Made by a program: the position numbers and the translations under genes. From NCBI GenBank assembly GCA_013289685.1, contig JABCZL010000001.1, positions 623,838 through 687,837 on the forward strand: 64,000 nucleotides of DNA, given 5' to 3'. The number at the start of each line of letters is the position of its first letter. Within the stretch, counting starts at the first letter, position 1. The stretch is from Acidobacteriota bacterium. GTDB taxonomy: Bacteria > Acidobacteriota > Terriglobia > Terriglobales > Acidobacteriaceae. The notes under the pieces were generated by a model. It was not told the DNA's origin. It did no database searches and saw only the letters and a program-made list of their open reading frames with translations. This document shows, in pieces, positions 49,879 to 58,299 of this stretch.

Positions 49879-51735
49879 ATGAAAATCCGGCAGTGGATTA
49901 CCGCGATCGTTCTGCTTCTGCTGGTGGCGGCGGCCATCGTGGGAATAGTGTGGACGCGGGCATTGCCGGTGGCCAACGAGGAAACGGCTGCAACGCCGGG
50001 CAAGAAACTGGCGGGACACGCGCCGCCGGTGGCGCAACATCCGCTGGTGGACCAGCGTCCGCTGCAAACCGCCCGGCGAATGGCGACGCTCGCTGCCACA
50101 CCGGAAGAGCAGGTCCTGGCGCATGAAGTAGAACAGGTCGGCGACCATGAGGTCGATCTCTCGTTTCTGGATTCTTTGCGCACGGCGGAAGAGAATCCTC
50201 CGACGCTCTCCGCAGAAGCCCGGCAGATTTCGGACCGCAAGAACAAAGCCGAACTGGCGCTGAAAGAAGATCAGGAAAGCATTACGCTGCTGACGCGGAA
50301 ACTGGCGGCCGCACCCGACGCGCAGAAGGACAACCTGCAGGACCAGATCGACGTCGCTAAGGCGCAGATGGATCTGGATCAGAACGAGTTCGACGACGCG
50401 GCCGAAGACCTGGAGCAGGCAGGTGGCGATCCGCAGTCGAAAATCAAACGGCTGCAGGCTGAACACGAATCCAACAAGCACAGTGGCGGCGCGGCGCTGG
50501 GCTCGGCGGTGAATCCCCACGAGCAGGAGTACCAGACGCACACTCTGCTGAGCGTTTTTCGGGCATGGCAGGCGTTGCGCGAGAAGACGGCCCAGTTGCA
50601 GGAGGCGCAGCAAGAGAGCCAAGCCAAGCTGCAGCGCCTGAACCAGCGTCACGTTACGCTGAGCGTGCAGGTGGAGAAAGACAAAGAGAATCGCGAAGCG
50701 GCCAAGGAACAGGCCAAGGGATTCTCGAACAACAGCAAGGCGGCGAGCCGCGAGGAATCGAAGGCTTCGGCAATGTCCGCTCTCGGTTCGCTGAAACAGT
50801 ACACCCGCGACCAGAAAAATCTGGCCGACCTGAGCAAGCGAGTCCAGGACGAGCAGGAGCTGATCGACACCTACGCCAGTTGGATTGCGCTGGTCGAGAC
50901 TCGCGAGCGGGAAGCGCTGCACCACCTGATCGAGTCGCTGCTGTGGATTCTGCTGGTTCTGCTGGCGGTTTACCTGGCGGATCGGACGATTGAGCGCCTG
51001 TTCACGGGCATGACCGCGGAGAACAAACGGATTGACACGCTGCGGGCGGTGGTGAAATTCGCGGCGCAGGCGGTCGGCGCCATTGCCATCCTCTTCATTG
51101 TTTTCGGTATGCCCACGCAGACCACCACGGTTCTCGGCCTGGCGGGCGCGGGGTTGACGGTCGCGATGAAGGACTTCATCGTCGCGTTCTTTGGGTGGTT
51201 CGTGCTGATGGGGCAGAACGGCATCCGCGTAGGCGACTGGGTGGAAATCAACGGCGTGGCCGGCGAGGTGATCGAAGTCGGACTGTTGAAGACGATTCTG
51301 CTTGAGACCGGCAGTTGGTCCGATGCCGGGCATCCCACCGGCCGGCGCGTTTCCTTTGTGAACAGTTTTGCCATCGAAGGTCATTTCTTTAACTTCACGA
51401 CTTCGGGGCAGTGGATGTGGGACGAGTTGCAGGTGCTCATTCCGCCGGGACAGGATCCGTACCCGATCATCGACGGCATCCAGAAACTGGTGGAGAAGGA
51501 GACGGAGGCGAACGCCGGAAAAGCGGAAGCAGAGTGGCGCGAGACCACTTCGCGTTACCGGGTGAAGACGATCTCGGCCGCGCCGGGCATCAATGTAGTG
51601 CCCACGGCGGCGGGCATTGAGGTGCACGTCCGCTACATCACGCGGGCCTATGAACGGCACGAGGCGCGCAAGCGAATGTACGAAGCCGTGGTGGAAATGA
51701 TGCACGGGCGGCGCGACGCGGTGAAGGCGGGCTAG
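49879..51735 (+). CDS. MscS-family mechanosensitive channel with long periplasmic coiled coil
   Basis: 618 residues. N-terminal membrane helix (ITAIVLLLLVAAAIVGIVWT), ~280 residues of Gln/Glu/Lys/Ala coiled coil (ISDRKNKAELALKEDQESITLLTRKLAAAPD...), then membrane segments. The conserved MscS pore/beta region is TTTVLGLAGAGLTVAMKDFIVAFFGWFVLMGQNGIRVGDWVEINGVAGEVIEVGLLKTIL. The extended N-terminal domain resembles MscK/YjeP-type channels rather than small MscS. It likely opens under osmotic downshift. A hairpin precedes the start. Confidence 0.9.
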   Translation: MKIRQWITAIVLLLLVAAAIVGIVWTRALPVANEETAATPGKKLAGHAPPVAQHPLVDQRPLQTARRMATLAATPEEQVLAHEVEQVGDHEVDLSFLDSLRTAEENPPTLSAEARQISDRKNKAELALKEDQESITLLTRKLAAAPDAQKDNLQDQIDVAKAQMDLDQNEFDDAAEDLEQAGGDPQSKIKRLQAEHESNKHSGGAALGSAVNPHEQEYQTHTLLSVFRAWQALREKTAQLQEAQQESQAKLQRLNQRHVTLSVQVEKDKENREAAKEQAKGFSNNSKAASREESKASAMSALGSLKQYTRDQKNLADLSKRVQDEQELIDTYASWIALVETREREALHHLIESLLWILLVLLAVYLADRTIERLFTGMTAENKRIDTLRAVVKFAAQAVGAIAILFIVFGMPTQTTTVLGLAGAGLTVAMKDFIVAFFGWFVLMGQNGIRVGDWVEINGVAGEVIEVGLLKTILLETGSWSDAGHPTGRRVSFVNSFAIEGHFFNFTTSGQWMWDELQVLIPPGQDPYPIIDGIQKLVEKETEANAGKAEAEWRETTSRYRVKTISAAPGINVVPTAAGIEVHVRYITRAYERHEARKRMYEAVVEMMHGRRDAVKAG

Positions 51736-51799
51736 CTTCTAGCTTCTAGCCTCTAGCTTGCAGGTCTTCGCAGAGCCGACACGACTGTTTGCGGCGCGT

Positions 51800-51860
51800 G
51801 GAAGAGCGGCCCTTCCAGGGCCGCGAAAAGCGTCCCGCACCAATCTGGGCTTCAGCCCCT
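51800..51860. repeat. Dispersed palindromic element, copy 2
   Basis: GTGGAAGAGCGGCCC, hairpin GCGGCCCT / AGGGCCGC (51808-51826), then AATCTGGGCTTCAGCCCC. It corresponds to the second half of 19720-19808. It overlaps the region just upstream of the SDR start. Confidence 0.8.
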
Positions 51861-51869
51861 GTGGCATCC

Positions 51870-52631
51870 ATGACCAACAAAGAAGATCTCGGCACACTCA
51901 TCGTCACTGGAGCCAGTCGCGGGATTGGCGCGGCGATCGCCACGCTCGCGGGGGAGCGCGGATACGCTGTTGCGGTGAACTTCTCTAAGGGCGAGATTGA
52001 AGCAAAGAACGTCGTAACCCAGATTCTCGCTGGTGGCGGGCGCGCCGTGGCGATTCACGCCGACGTCTCATCCGAATCGCAGATCATGCGTATGTTCGAA
52101 ACCGCGGAGCGGGACTTGGGTCCCATCAAAGCGCTGGTCAACAACGCCGGCGTCACCGGCGGGTTCGCGCGCGTGGAAGAAGTATCGAGCGCGGCCATTG
52201 CCAACGTTTTTACGGTCAATGTCAGCGGGACCATCCTGTGCTCGCGCGAAGCGGTACGGCGCATGTCGACGCGGCGAGGCGGAACCGGCGGCGCCATTGT
52301 GAACATTTCATCGATCGCGGCGCGCACTGGGGCAGCAGGAGAGTGGGTGCACTACGCGGCGTCGAAGGGCGCGATCGATAGTTTCACGATCGGGCTGGCG
52401 CGGGAAGTGGCCACTGAAGGAATTCGGGTCAACGCCGTGGCTCCGGGATTGGTGGACACCGGGCTGCACGCCGCCAACGGCGAGCCGGGCCGACTGCAGC
52501 GGCTGATGGGAACGATTCCGATGGGCAGGCCGGGAATGCCGCGCGAAGTAGCGGAGGGCGTGCTGTGGCTGCTGTCGCCGGCGGCTTCGTTCACCACGGG
52601 AACGATTCTGGAGATTGGCGGCGGGCGGTGA
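51870..52631 (+). CDS. Short-chain dehydrogenase/reductase (SDR)
   Basis: 253 residues from ATG 51870. TGASRGIGAAI binds NAD(P)H; NNAG at 91-94; catalytic Ser 147/148 (NISSIA), Tyr 162 and Lys 166 (HYAASKGA). The C-terminal IPMGRPGMPREVAEGVLWLLSPAASFTTGTILEIGGGR is typical of 3-oxoacyl/glucose-dehydrogenase-like classical SDRs. Substrate not assignable. The upstream dispersed repeat leaves no clear Shine-Dalgarno. Confidence 0.92.
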   Translation: MTNKEDLGTLIVTGASRGIGAAIATLAGERGYAVAVNFSKGEIEAKNVVTQILAGGGRAVAIHADVSSESQIMRMFETAERDLGPIKALVNNAGVTGGFARVEEVSSAAIANVFTVNVSGTILCSREAVRRMSTRRGGTGGAIVNISSIAARTGAAGEWVHYAASKGAIDSFTIGLAREVATEGIRVNAVAPGLVDTGLHAANGEPGRLQRLMGTIPMGRPGMPREVAEGVLWLLSPAASFTTGTILEIGGGR

Positions 52632-52639
52632 GGAGGGCC

Positions 52640-52793
52640 GTCGTTGGTCGTTAGTCGTTGGTCGATGGCCGTTGATCTTTGATCGTTAGTCGTCAGCTTT
52701 CGTTCTCCAGCTCTTCGTCGCGACGCAAATTCAACCACTTGTCATTCCGACCCCCGACCGAACGCGAGGGGCGGAGGAATCTCGGTTCATCCC
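52640..52793. repeat. GTTAGTCGTTGGTCG word repeats and a TTGTCATTCCGA element
   Basis: Between converging genes. GTCGTTGGTCGTTAGTCGTTGGTC and related words occupy about 52640-52700, and TTGTCATTCCGA with GGAGGAATCT follows at 52739-52782. The second part resembles the ends of the uvrC element (TGTCATCCTGAG). Confidence 0.55.
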
Positions 52794-53528
52794 CTACGGA
52801 TTCCCCTCCTTCCGCAAATAGCTCTTAATCTTTTCCGGCAGGCGCGAGGCGTGCAGGATGTCGCGCAGTTGCGCGGGCGGGAGCCGGCGGGCGAATTCGA
52901 GGGCACGCGCCAGGGGCGTGTATTCGTTGCGCAACAGCGCCATCCGAATCTCGGGGCGCACCGACCACTTGGCGTGATGACAGACCGCTTTCACGAACGC
53001 AGGCGTCGCGGCCGGGCGCAGCAGCGCCTTGACGATAGCCGCTTCCGAAAGCCGCGCATTCTCCAGCGTGGTCTGCCACACGCGCGACTCCTTGTCGAGC
53101 AGTAGCGCGGCAGCAACCATGGCCGACGACCGACGCGCCAGCGCAATGCGCTCACCCAGAGTAATCGAGGCGAGGCGCGCCACCAGCAGCTCATCGGCCA
53201 CCCGCTTCAGGTCGGCGGCGACGGCGGGGATCAGCGAGAACTGCATGAGATCGAAGGTGTAGAGTTCGCGGATCAGGCGCAGCGCGATGCGGCGCGGAGC
53301 GCGGGGATGGGCCGCGAGAGCAACGCGAACTTTGCGCGACTTCATCACCGCAGCATTGCGACTGATCTGTTCGATCGCTTCGGATGGAAGATTGCGATCT
53401 TTTATGGCGGCGAGCGCGAGATCGGCGGTGAGAGCGGGGTCGGCGGCTTCGAAATTTGAGGAGGCGGGGACGGGAGCCGACTCGGGTAGGATGGATGACT
53501 CGACCGGATTCTCGCTTTCCGAATGCAT
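52794..53528 (-). CDS. HEAT-like helical repeat protein
   Basis: 244 residues, no signal peptide or membrane segment. It consists of Ala/Leu/Arg-rich helices (VRVALAAHPRAPRRIALRLIRELYTFDLMQFSLIPAV..., LASITLGERIALARRSSAMVAAALLLDKESRVWQTTLENARLSEAAIVKALL). The spacing is typical of HEAT/ARM-like or DUF2336-like solenoids. Function is unknown; a role as a protein scaffold is likely. 61 bp after the kinase gene on the same strand. Confidence 0.72.
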   Translation of the reverse strand: MHSESENPVESSILPESAPVPASSNFEAADPALTADLALAAIKDRNLPSEAIEQISRNAAVMKSRKVRVALAAHPRAPRRIALRLIRELYTFDLMQFSLIPAVAADLKRVADELLVARLASITLGERIALARRSSAMVAAALLLDKESRVWQTTLENARLSEAAIVKALLRPAATPAFVKAVCHHAKWSVRPEIRMALLRNEYTPLARALEFARRLPPAQLRDILHASRLPEKIKSYLRKEGNP

Positions 53529-53589
53529 GGGCGGGATGCTTGGGAACCGTGCTCCTCAAGAGAATCAACACCAACTTCAAAAACCTAAG

Positions 53590-54564
53590 TCAAAGGCGAC
53601 GGACAGGAGTGTCCGTCCCACACTTTGCGGCTCTTCGCGCCATACGGAGCGCACCCTCTACGGGTTCCACGACCTGCGGATTCACTTCTGCCCGCGGGTC
53701 GAGCTTGCGAAGTTCATTGTAGAAAACCTGCCGCACCAGCGCCGCGTGACGAAAGACGCCACCGGTCATGGCCACCGGGACGGAAGCGGCGTGGCCCTTC
53801 GCGAAAAGATGACCGATCACAACTGCGGCTACATTGGCGAGTTCCCTGCCCGCGTTGCGGAGCACCTGCGTGGCCAATTCGTCCTGGCTGCCGGCAACTG
53901 GCGGAAATAGCGCGGCGAAGTCGGGAGGTGGAATCGAGTTCGCGGCGCGGGCCAGATCAATCAGCGAGGTGACGCCCCAGGTTTTCAGCAACGCCGCGGA
54001 TAATGAAGACTCCCGCAGGGAATCGCTCGCGGAACTTCCATCGCGCGGATCGCTGGCCCGCAAAACCGCGCTGACGGCGGCGCGGCCGATCCAGTGGGCG
54101 GAGCCCTCGTCGCCGATGGCGAATCCCCATCCCCCGGCGCGGACGGCAGTTCCCTGCTGGTCGCGTCCGTAGGCAAACGATCCCGTGCCGGAATTGACAA
54201 TCACACCTGGGCCGGTATCGAAGGCCGCCTCGAGGGCGATCTGCATGTCGCCAACAACGTCGATCGGCGTGGGGAGAATCTCAGCCAGGGAGCGACGGAC
54301 AGTCTCAGCCAATTCTGGACGTGCAGCCCCGGCTCCGCCCACACACGTGTGCGAAACCTGCGCGGGCGTGATGCCGGCGGCGGCGCAGGCCTGGCGCACC
54401 GACTGCTGGAGCGACTCGCGGGCTTGCGCTTCTCCGACGCGGACGATATTGCTTGGGCCCGCGGTCGCGGTGGCGATCAGGTGGGAATCGTCGCCCACCG
54501 CACAGGTGGTCTTGGTACCGCCGCCGTCAACGCCGAGATAGTAGGGCACGGTTATTTCTAACAT
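53590..54564 (-). CDS. BadF/BadG/BcrA/BcrD ATPase-fold kinase (GlcNAc kinase-like)
   Basis: 324 residues. YYLGVDGGGTKTTCAV is the phosphate-1 motif, VIVNSGTGSFAYG the second, and MTGGVFRHAAL the adenosine site. The GWGFAIGDEGSAHWIGRAA stretch fits N-acetylglucosamine kinase. The last 10 residues (KCGTDTPVRRL) are encoded by a dispersed palindrome. The kinase is co-directional with, and upstream of, the HEAT-like gene. Confidence 0.88.
   Translation of the reverse strand: MLEITVPYYLGVDGGGTKTTCAVGDDSHLIATATAGPSNIVRVGEAQARESLQQSVRQACAAAGITPAQVSHTCVGGAGAARPELAETVRRSLAEILPTPIDVVGDMQIALEAAFDTGPGVIVNSGTGSFAYGRDQQGTAVRAGGWGFAIGDEGSAHWIGRAAVSAVLRASDPRDGSSASDSLRESSLSAALLKTWGVTSLIDLARAANSIPPPDFAALFPPVAGSQDELATQVLRNAGRELANVAAVVIGHLFAKGHAASVPVAMTGGVFRHAALVRQVFYNELRKLDPRAEVNPQVVEPVEGALRMARRAAKCGTDTPVRRL
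53598..53617. repeat. Hairpin encoding the kinase C-terminus
   Basis: GACGGACA-GGAG-TGTCCGTC, 8-bp arms and a 4-nt loop, overlaps the final codons of the kinase. The peptide TDTPVR is its translation. Confidence 0.75.
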
Positions 54565-54714
54565 AGAGCAGTTGGCGGCTGCCGGTTACCAGTTGCCAGT
54601 TCTTGGTCCTCGAGGCAGCACTGGGCATGTGGGGACTACAGAGTCTCACTCGCGCAAACGCCGGATCGCTTCGATAATTAGAAATTCTTTCTACGTGAGC
54701 AATGCCGAACAGCC

Positions 54715-56169
54715 ATGGGCTTGAACAAGGTTGATTTCGCGATCATCGCGCTCTACCTGGCAGGGATCACTCTGTTCGGCCTGCGCTTCCGCAAGAAGCA
54801 GCGGTCGCTGCGCGATTACTTTCTGGCCGGGCGCGATATTCCGTGGTGGGCGATCGCTCTGTCGATTGTCGCGGCCGAGACCAGCACGCTGACCATCATC
54901 AGCATTCCCGGGCTGGCTTACGATACCAACCTCACGTTTCTTCAGGTCATCATGGGATACGTGGTGGGACGAGCGGTCATCAGCTTTTTGCTGCTGCCGC
55001 ATTATTTCCGTGGCAATCTGTATACGGCGTATGAACTGATCGAACGGCGCTTCGGCCGCGGGCTGCGTTCGCTGACGGCTGGTTTGTTTCTGCTGACGCG
55101 CGCCGCGGCGGAAGGGGTACGCGTGTATGCGGTCTCGATCGTGGTATCGATTGCGCTGGGGACGGGCGAGGTGGCGTCGATTGCGATTATCACCGCATTG
55201 ACGGTCATCTATACGTTCGAGGGCGGGCTGGCGGCCGTGATCTGGACCGACGTAGTGCAAACCGCCATCTACGTAGGCGGAACGCTGGTGGGGCTGGTGA
55301 CGATTCTGCATCTTGTCCCCGGAGGTTGGCCGGCGATTCATGCGGCGGCGGCGGCCGCGGGCAAGCTGCAGGTGTTCGATTTCACTCCGAGCGTCTGGAT
55401 TCCGTATACCTTCTGGGCGGGTGTGATTGGCGGGACGTTTTTCACTACGGCGAGTCATGGCACGGACCAACTCATTGTCCAGCGTCTGCTGGCGGCGCGC
55501 GGGCAGAAACAATCCGCCGCCGCGCTGCTTTCCAGTGGAGTCGCGGTGCTATTTCAGTTCGCGCTGTTTCTGATGGTGGGCATCATGCTGTGGGCCTACT
55601 ACCGCGTGCCATCGGCATCGTTCGGAACATCGGACCGAATTTATCCGAAATTCATTGTTACGCAGATGCCCCACGGAATCTCGGGACTGCTGATCGCGGC
55701 CATCCTGGCAGCAGCCATGTCGAACCTGAGTGCTGCTCTGAACTCGTTATCGTCGACCTCGATCATGGATTTCTATGTGCGGCTCCGGCCCCTCGCCGAG
55801 GAGAATACCAAGATGCGCCTCTCACGGCTAGCCACGCTCATCTGGGCGCTCGTGCTGTTCGGTCTTGCTTTGATCGCGCTGCAGTACGCTGGCCGGGTCG
55901 TCGAAGTAGGGCTGAAGATCGCATCGGTGGCCTACGGGGCTCTGCTCGGCGTGTTTCTGCTGGGCGTGCTAACGCGGCGGGCGAACCAGCGCGGCGCTAT
56001 GGTGGGGATGGCGTTTGGCTTTGCCCTGGACTTGTATCTGTGGCTGGGGACGGGCGTGCCATGGACTTGGTGGGTGATGATCGGCTCGGCAGTGACGTTC
56101 GCGGTCGGATGGATCGTGAGCGTGTCCCTACCTGTGTCCGCCGGTCGACGGGAGGGGCGTCCCGCTTGA
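54715..56169 (+). CDS. Sodium:solute symporter (SSS family)
   Basis: 484 residues with about 13 membrane segments. YFLAGRDIPWWAIALSIVAAETSTLTIISIPGLAY and GLLIAAILAAAMSNLSAALNSLSSTSIMDFYVRLRP are SSS signatures. It imports a solute (sugar, amino acid or nucleoside) with Na+. It is divergent from the GlcNAc-kinase-like gene, so the pair could handle the same sugar; this is inference. Confidence 0.93.
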   Translation: MGLNKVDFAIIALYLAGITLFGLRFRKKQRSLRDYFLAGRDIPWWAIALSIVAAETSTLTIISIPGLAYDTNLTFLQVIMGYVVGRAVISFLLLPHYFRGNLYTAYELIERRFGRGLRSLTAGLFLLTRAAAEGVRVYAVSIVVSIALGTGEVASIAIITALTVIYTFEGGLAAVIWTDVVQTAIYVGGTLVGLVTILHLVPGGWPAIHAAAAAAGKLQVFDFTPSVWIPYTFWAGVIGGTFFTTASHGTDQLIVQRLLAARGQKQSAAALLSSGVAVLFQFALFLMVGIMLWAYYRVPSASFGTSDRIYPKFIVTQMPHGISGLLIAAILAAAMSNLSAALNSLSSTSIMDFYVRLRPLAEENTKMRLSRLATLIWALVLFGLALIALQYAGRVVEVGLKIASVAYGALLGVFLLGVLTRRANQRGAMVGMAFGFALDLYLWLGTGVPWTWWVMIGSAVTFAVGWIVSVSLPVSAGRREGRPA

Positions 56170-56272
56170 TGACTGGAGTCGATTTCGGAATAATTGCATC
56201 GAGAACGAGACAAAACGTTTCCTAGCGTGTTCGACTAAGAGCTGCAAGAATAGTCGAGGGTATGAGATAACC

Positions 56273-58120
56273 ATGTTCCCTGCCCTATCGCGATGGACCC
56301 TGGCGTTTCTGGTTGCGTCCTGTTGCTTCGTCGCGCCGCTGACCGCGCAGTCGGACGCGGTGCAATCCCAGGCGCAAGATGCATCCCCGGCTCAGAATGC
56401 GAGCCCAGCTCCAACCAGTCAGGACGCAGCGCCGGCGCCGACCACCAACCCCGACCAGCAGCTCCCGACTCTGACGATTCGCCAGACCGTGCGGCGGGTC
56501 ATCGTCGACGTCATGGTCCGGGACGCCAGCGGCAAGCCGGTGCACGGGCTCGCAGCCAGCGATTTTTCCATTACCGAAGACAAAGAGCCGCAGAGCGTGC
56601 TTTCGTTCGATGTCTATGACTTCGACAAGGCATCCATTGCCCGCTCGCCCAATGCGGCTCCGCTGCCGCCTGGCGTCTTCGACAACGTCCCCAAGGCTCC
56701 CGAGCGCGGGCCACTCTATGTGATGCTCCTCGACCTGGTGAATACCGAGACGACCGACCAGATGACGGCCCGGCAGCAGGTCCTCAAATTCATCAAAAGC
56801 AAACCTGCGGGCACGAGATTTGCAGTTTGGGTAACTACCGACAAGCTGTACTTGGTGCAGGGATTCACCGAGGACAAAGACGTTTTGTACGCTGCGCTGG
56901 ATCCGAAACATACCAAGACCCATATGCCCAAGGTTTTTTTCCTGGCTCGAAACTTCGGCTACGGCGATCCTTACACCGCCGTGGATATGCTCACCCATAT
57001 TGGCGAATACATGGATGGATTTCCGGGGCGCAAGAATTTGATTTGGGTCGCAGGAACATTTCCGCTGGCGATTGGGGCTCAGGAGGGTGATCCCGCGTAC
57101 TTGACGGCCGACCTCAAGGCTGCGATGAATGCTCTGGCACAGGCCCAAATAGCGGTTTTCCCTGTGGATGCCACCGGCGTGGTTCCATATCCGTCGGGCG
57201 GCATGACTGGTTTCGGAGCCGTGCAGCCCAACATGCAAGTGGGCAACAGCAGCTCGCTCACCGCGAGTCAAGCCGCCCAGGACACAATCGCTTCCGCCAC
57301 CGGCGGCCAGGCGTTCTACAGCAACAACGGGCTGGCGAACATTTTGAGTACAGCCACGGAAGATGGCGGCAACTACTACACGCTGACTTATTCCCCTCCC
57401 AGCCGAATGGATGACGGGAAATGCCACAACATCGCGGTCAAGATCGCCGCGGTCAAGACCGACAAGGAAAAATATCAGCTCTCGTACCGGCGCAGCTACT
57501 GCCGCGTTCCTCTGGTCTCCACGGCGGCAGAGGAAAACCACGGCGCTGACGGCACGGCAACGGTCGCCGTTCCGCTCCAGGCGGGCGACGTACTGCAAGC
57601 CAACATAAAACCGGGCGCCCCCATGCTGCACGATCTGGTGTTGTCGGCGTATATACACACCGAAGGCGGAGTCGTGATGGCGACTCCGACGCAGATGCTG
57701 CACCTAGAGGAACAATCGGCGTTCTACCGCACGCACCGCAGGAACCGGCCGCTCAAGCCGCTGCCTCCGGTGAAGATTCAAACCTACAGCGTCGACTATC
57801 ACGTGCTTGATCCGCAGTTCAAGCTGCAGGCTTCAAGCGGCGGCAAACAACCGACGCTGGAGTTTGCCGTGGCTGCATTCGATGAAGACGGCAAAGTGCT
57901 GAACGGCATCGTGAACGACGGCGTGCCCGAGGCCTCGAGCCAGCCGGCGGAAAACAAGGCAGGCCTGTACCGGCTGCACCAATCATTGATCGTCCCGGCA
58001 GGGGCAAAGTCAGTCCGCGTCGGCGTGCGCGACCGCTTGAACGATCGCATGGGAACGCTGGAGGTCCCGCTCCCCTTGACGCCGGAGCCGATGCGCCGGG
58101 CAGCAGTGTCGGCGCACTAG
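56273..58120 (+). CDS. VWFA-related acidobacterial domain protein (TIGR03436)
   Basis: 615 residues: signal peptide (LAFLVASCCFVAPLTAQ), Ala/Gln/Pro-rich linker, then the beta domain LTIRQTVRRVIVDVMVRDASGKPVHGLAASDFSITEDKEPQSVLSFDVYD. The VWA-like core (YVMLLDLVNTETTDQMTARQQVLKFI) and GGNYYTLTYSPPSRMDDGKCHNIAVKI follow. The MIDAS-type Asp is not clearly conserved. This TIGR03436 family is strongly enriched in Acidobacteria. Exported; function unknown. Confidence 0.92.
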   Translation: MFPALSRWTLAFLVASCCFVAPLTAQSDAVQSQAQDASPAQNASPAPTSQDAAPAPTTNPDQQLPTLTIRQTVRRVIVDVMVRDASGKPVHGLAASDFSITEDKEPQSVLSFDVYDFDKASIARSPNAAPLPPGVFDNVPKAPERGPLYVMLLDLVNTETTDQMTARQQVLKFIKSKPAGTRFAVWVTTDKLYLVQGFTEDKDVLYAALDPKHTKTHMPKVFFLARNFGYGDPYTAVDMLTHIGEYMDGFPGRKNLIWVAGTFPLAIGAQEGDPAYLTADLKAAMNALAQAQIAVFPVDATGVVPYPSGGMTGFGAVQPNMQVGNSSSLTASQAAQDTIASATGGQAFYSNNGLANILSTATEDGGNYYTLTYSPPSRMDDGKCHNIAVKIAAVKTDKEKYQLSYRRSYCRVPLVSTAAEENHGADGTATVAVPLQAGDVLQANIKPGAPMLHDLVLSAYIHTEGGVVMATPTQMLHLEEQSAFYRTHRRNRPLKPLPPVKIQTYSVDYHVLDPQFKLQASSGGKQPTLEFAVAAFDEDGKVLNGIVNDGVPEASSQPAENKAGLYRLHQSLIVPAGAKSVRVGVRDRLNDRMGTLEVPLPLTPEPMRRAAVSAH

Positions 58121-58144
58121 GGCTCAGATCCAGAGGAAAGCAAG

Positions 58145-58265
58145 CTTTTGACCGCGGAGCCCGCGGAGAAGTGCCGCCGAGGTCGCTGAGAAAAGCAAAA
58201 TCTAAAGAGACCTGCTCAGCGCTCTCAGCGGCTTTTCTTTGCGATCCCCGCGGTTAAAGGCTTTT
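58145..58265. repeat. Dispersed 'GACCGCGGAG' palindrome
   Basis: GACCGCGGAGCCCGCGGAG at the left and CCCCGCGGTTAAAGG at the right, with GCTGAGAAAAGCAAAAT and GCGGCTTTTCTTTGCG inner arms. Part of the CACAGAG-type family. Confidence 0.62.
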
Positions 58266-58299
58266 TCTAGCCGCTCGCGTATACTGGCTCACTTCGACC

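Noticed and set aside
49744..51705. 653-codon open frame on the minus strand opposite the MscS gene
   Set aside because: Antisense frame created by high GC and Gln/Glu-rich codons of the coiled coil; Arg/His/Leu-rich product with no domain, while the plus strand encodes a clear MscS protein.
56285..57703. 472-codon minus-strand frame opposite the VWFA-related gene
   Set aside because: Arg/His-rich product without domains; the plus strand has signal peptide and family motifs.
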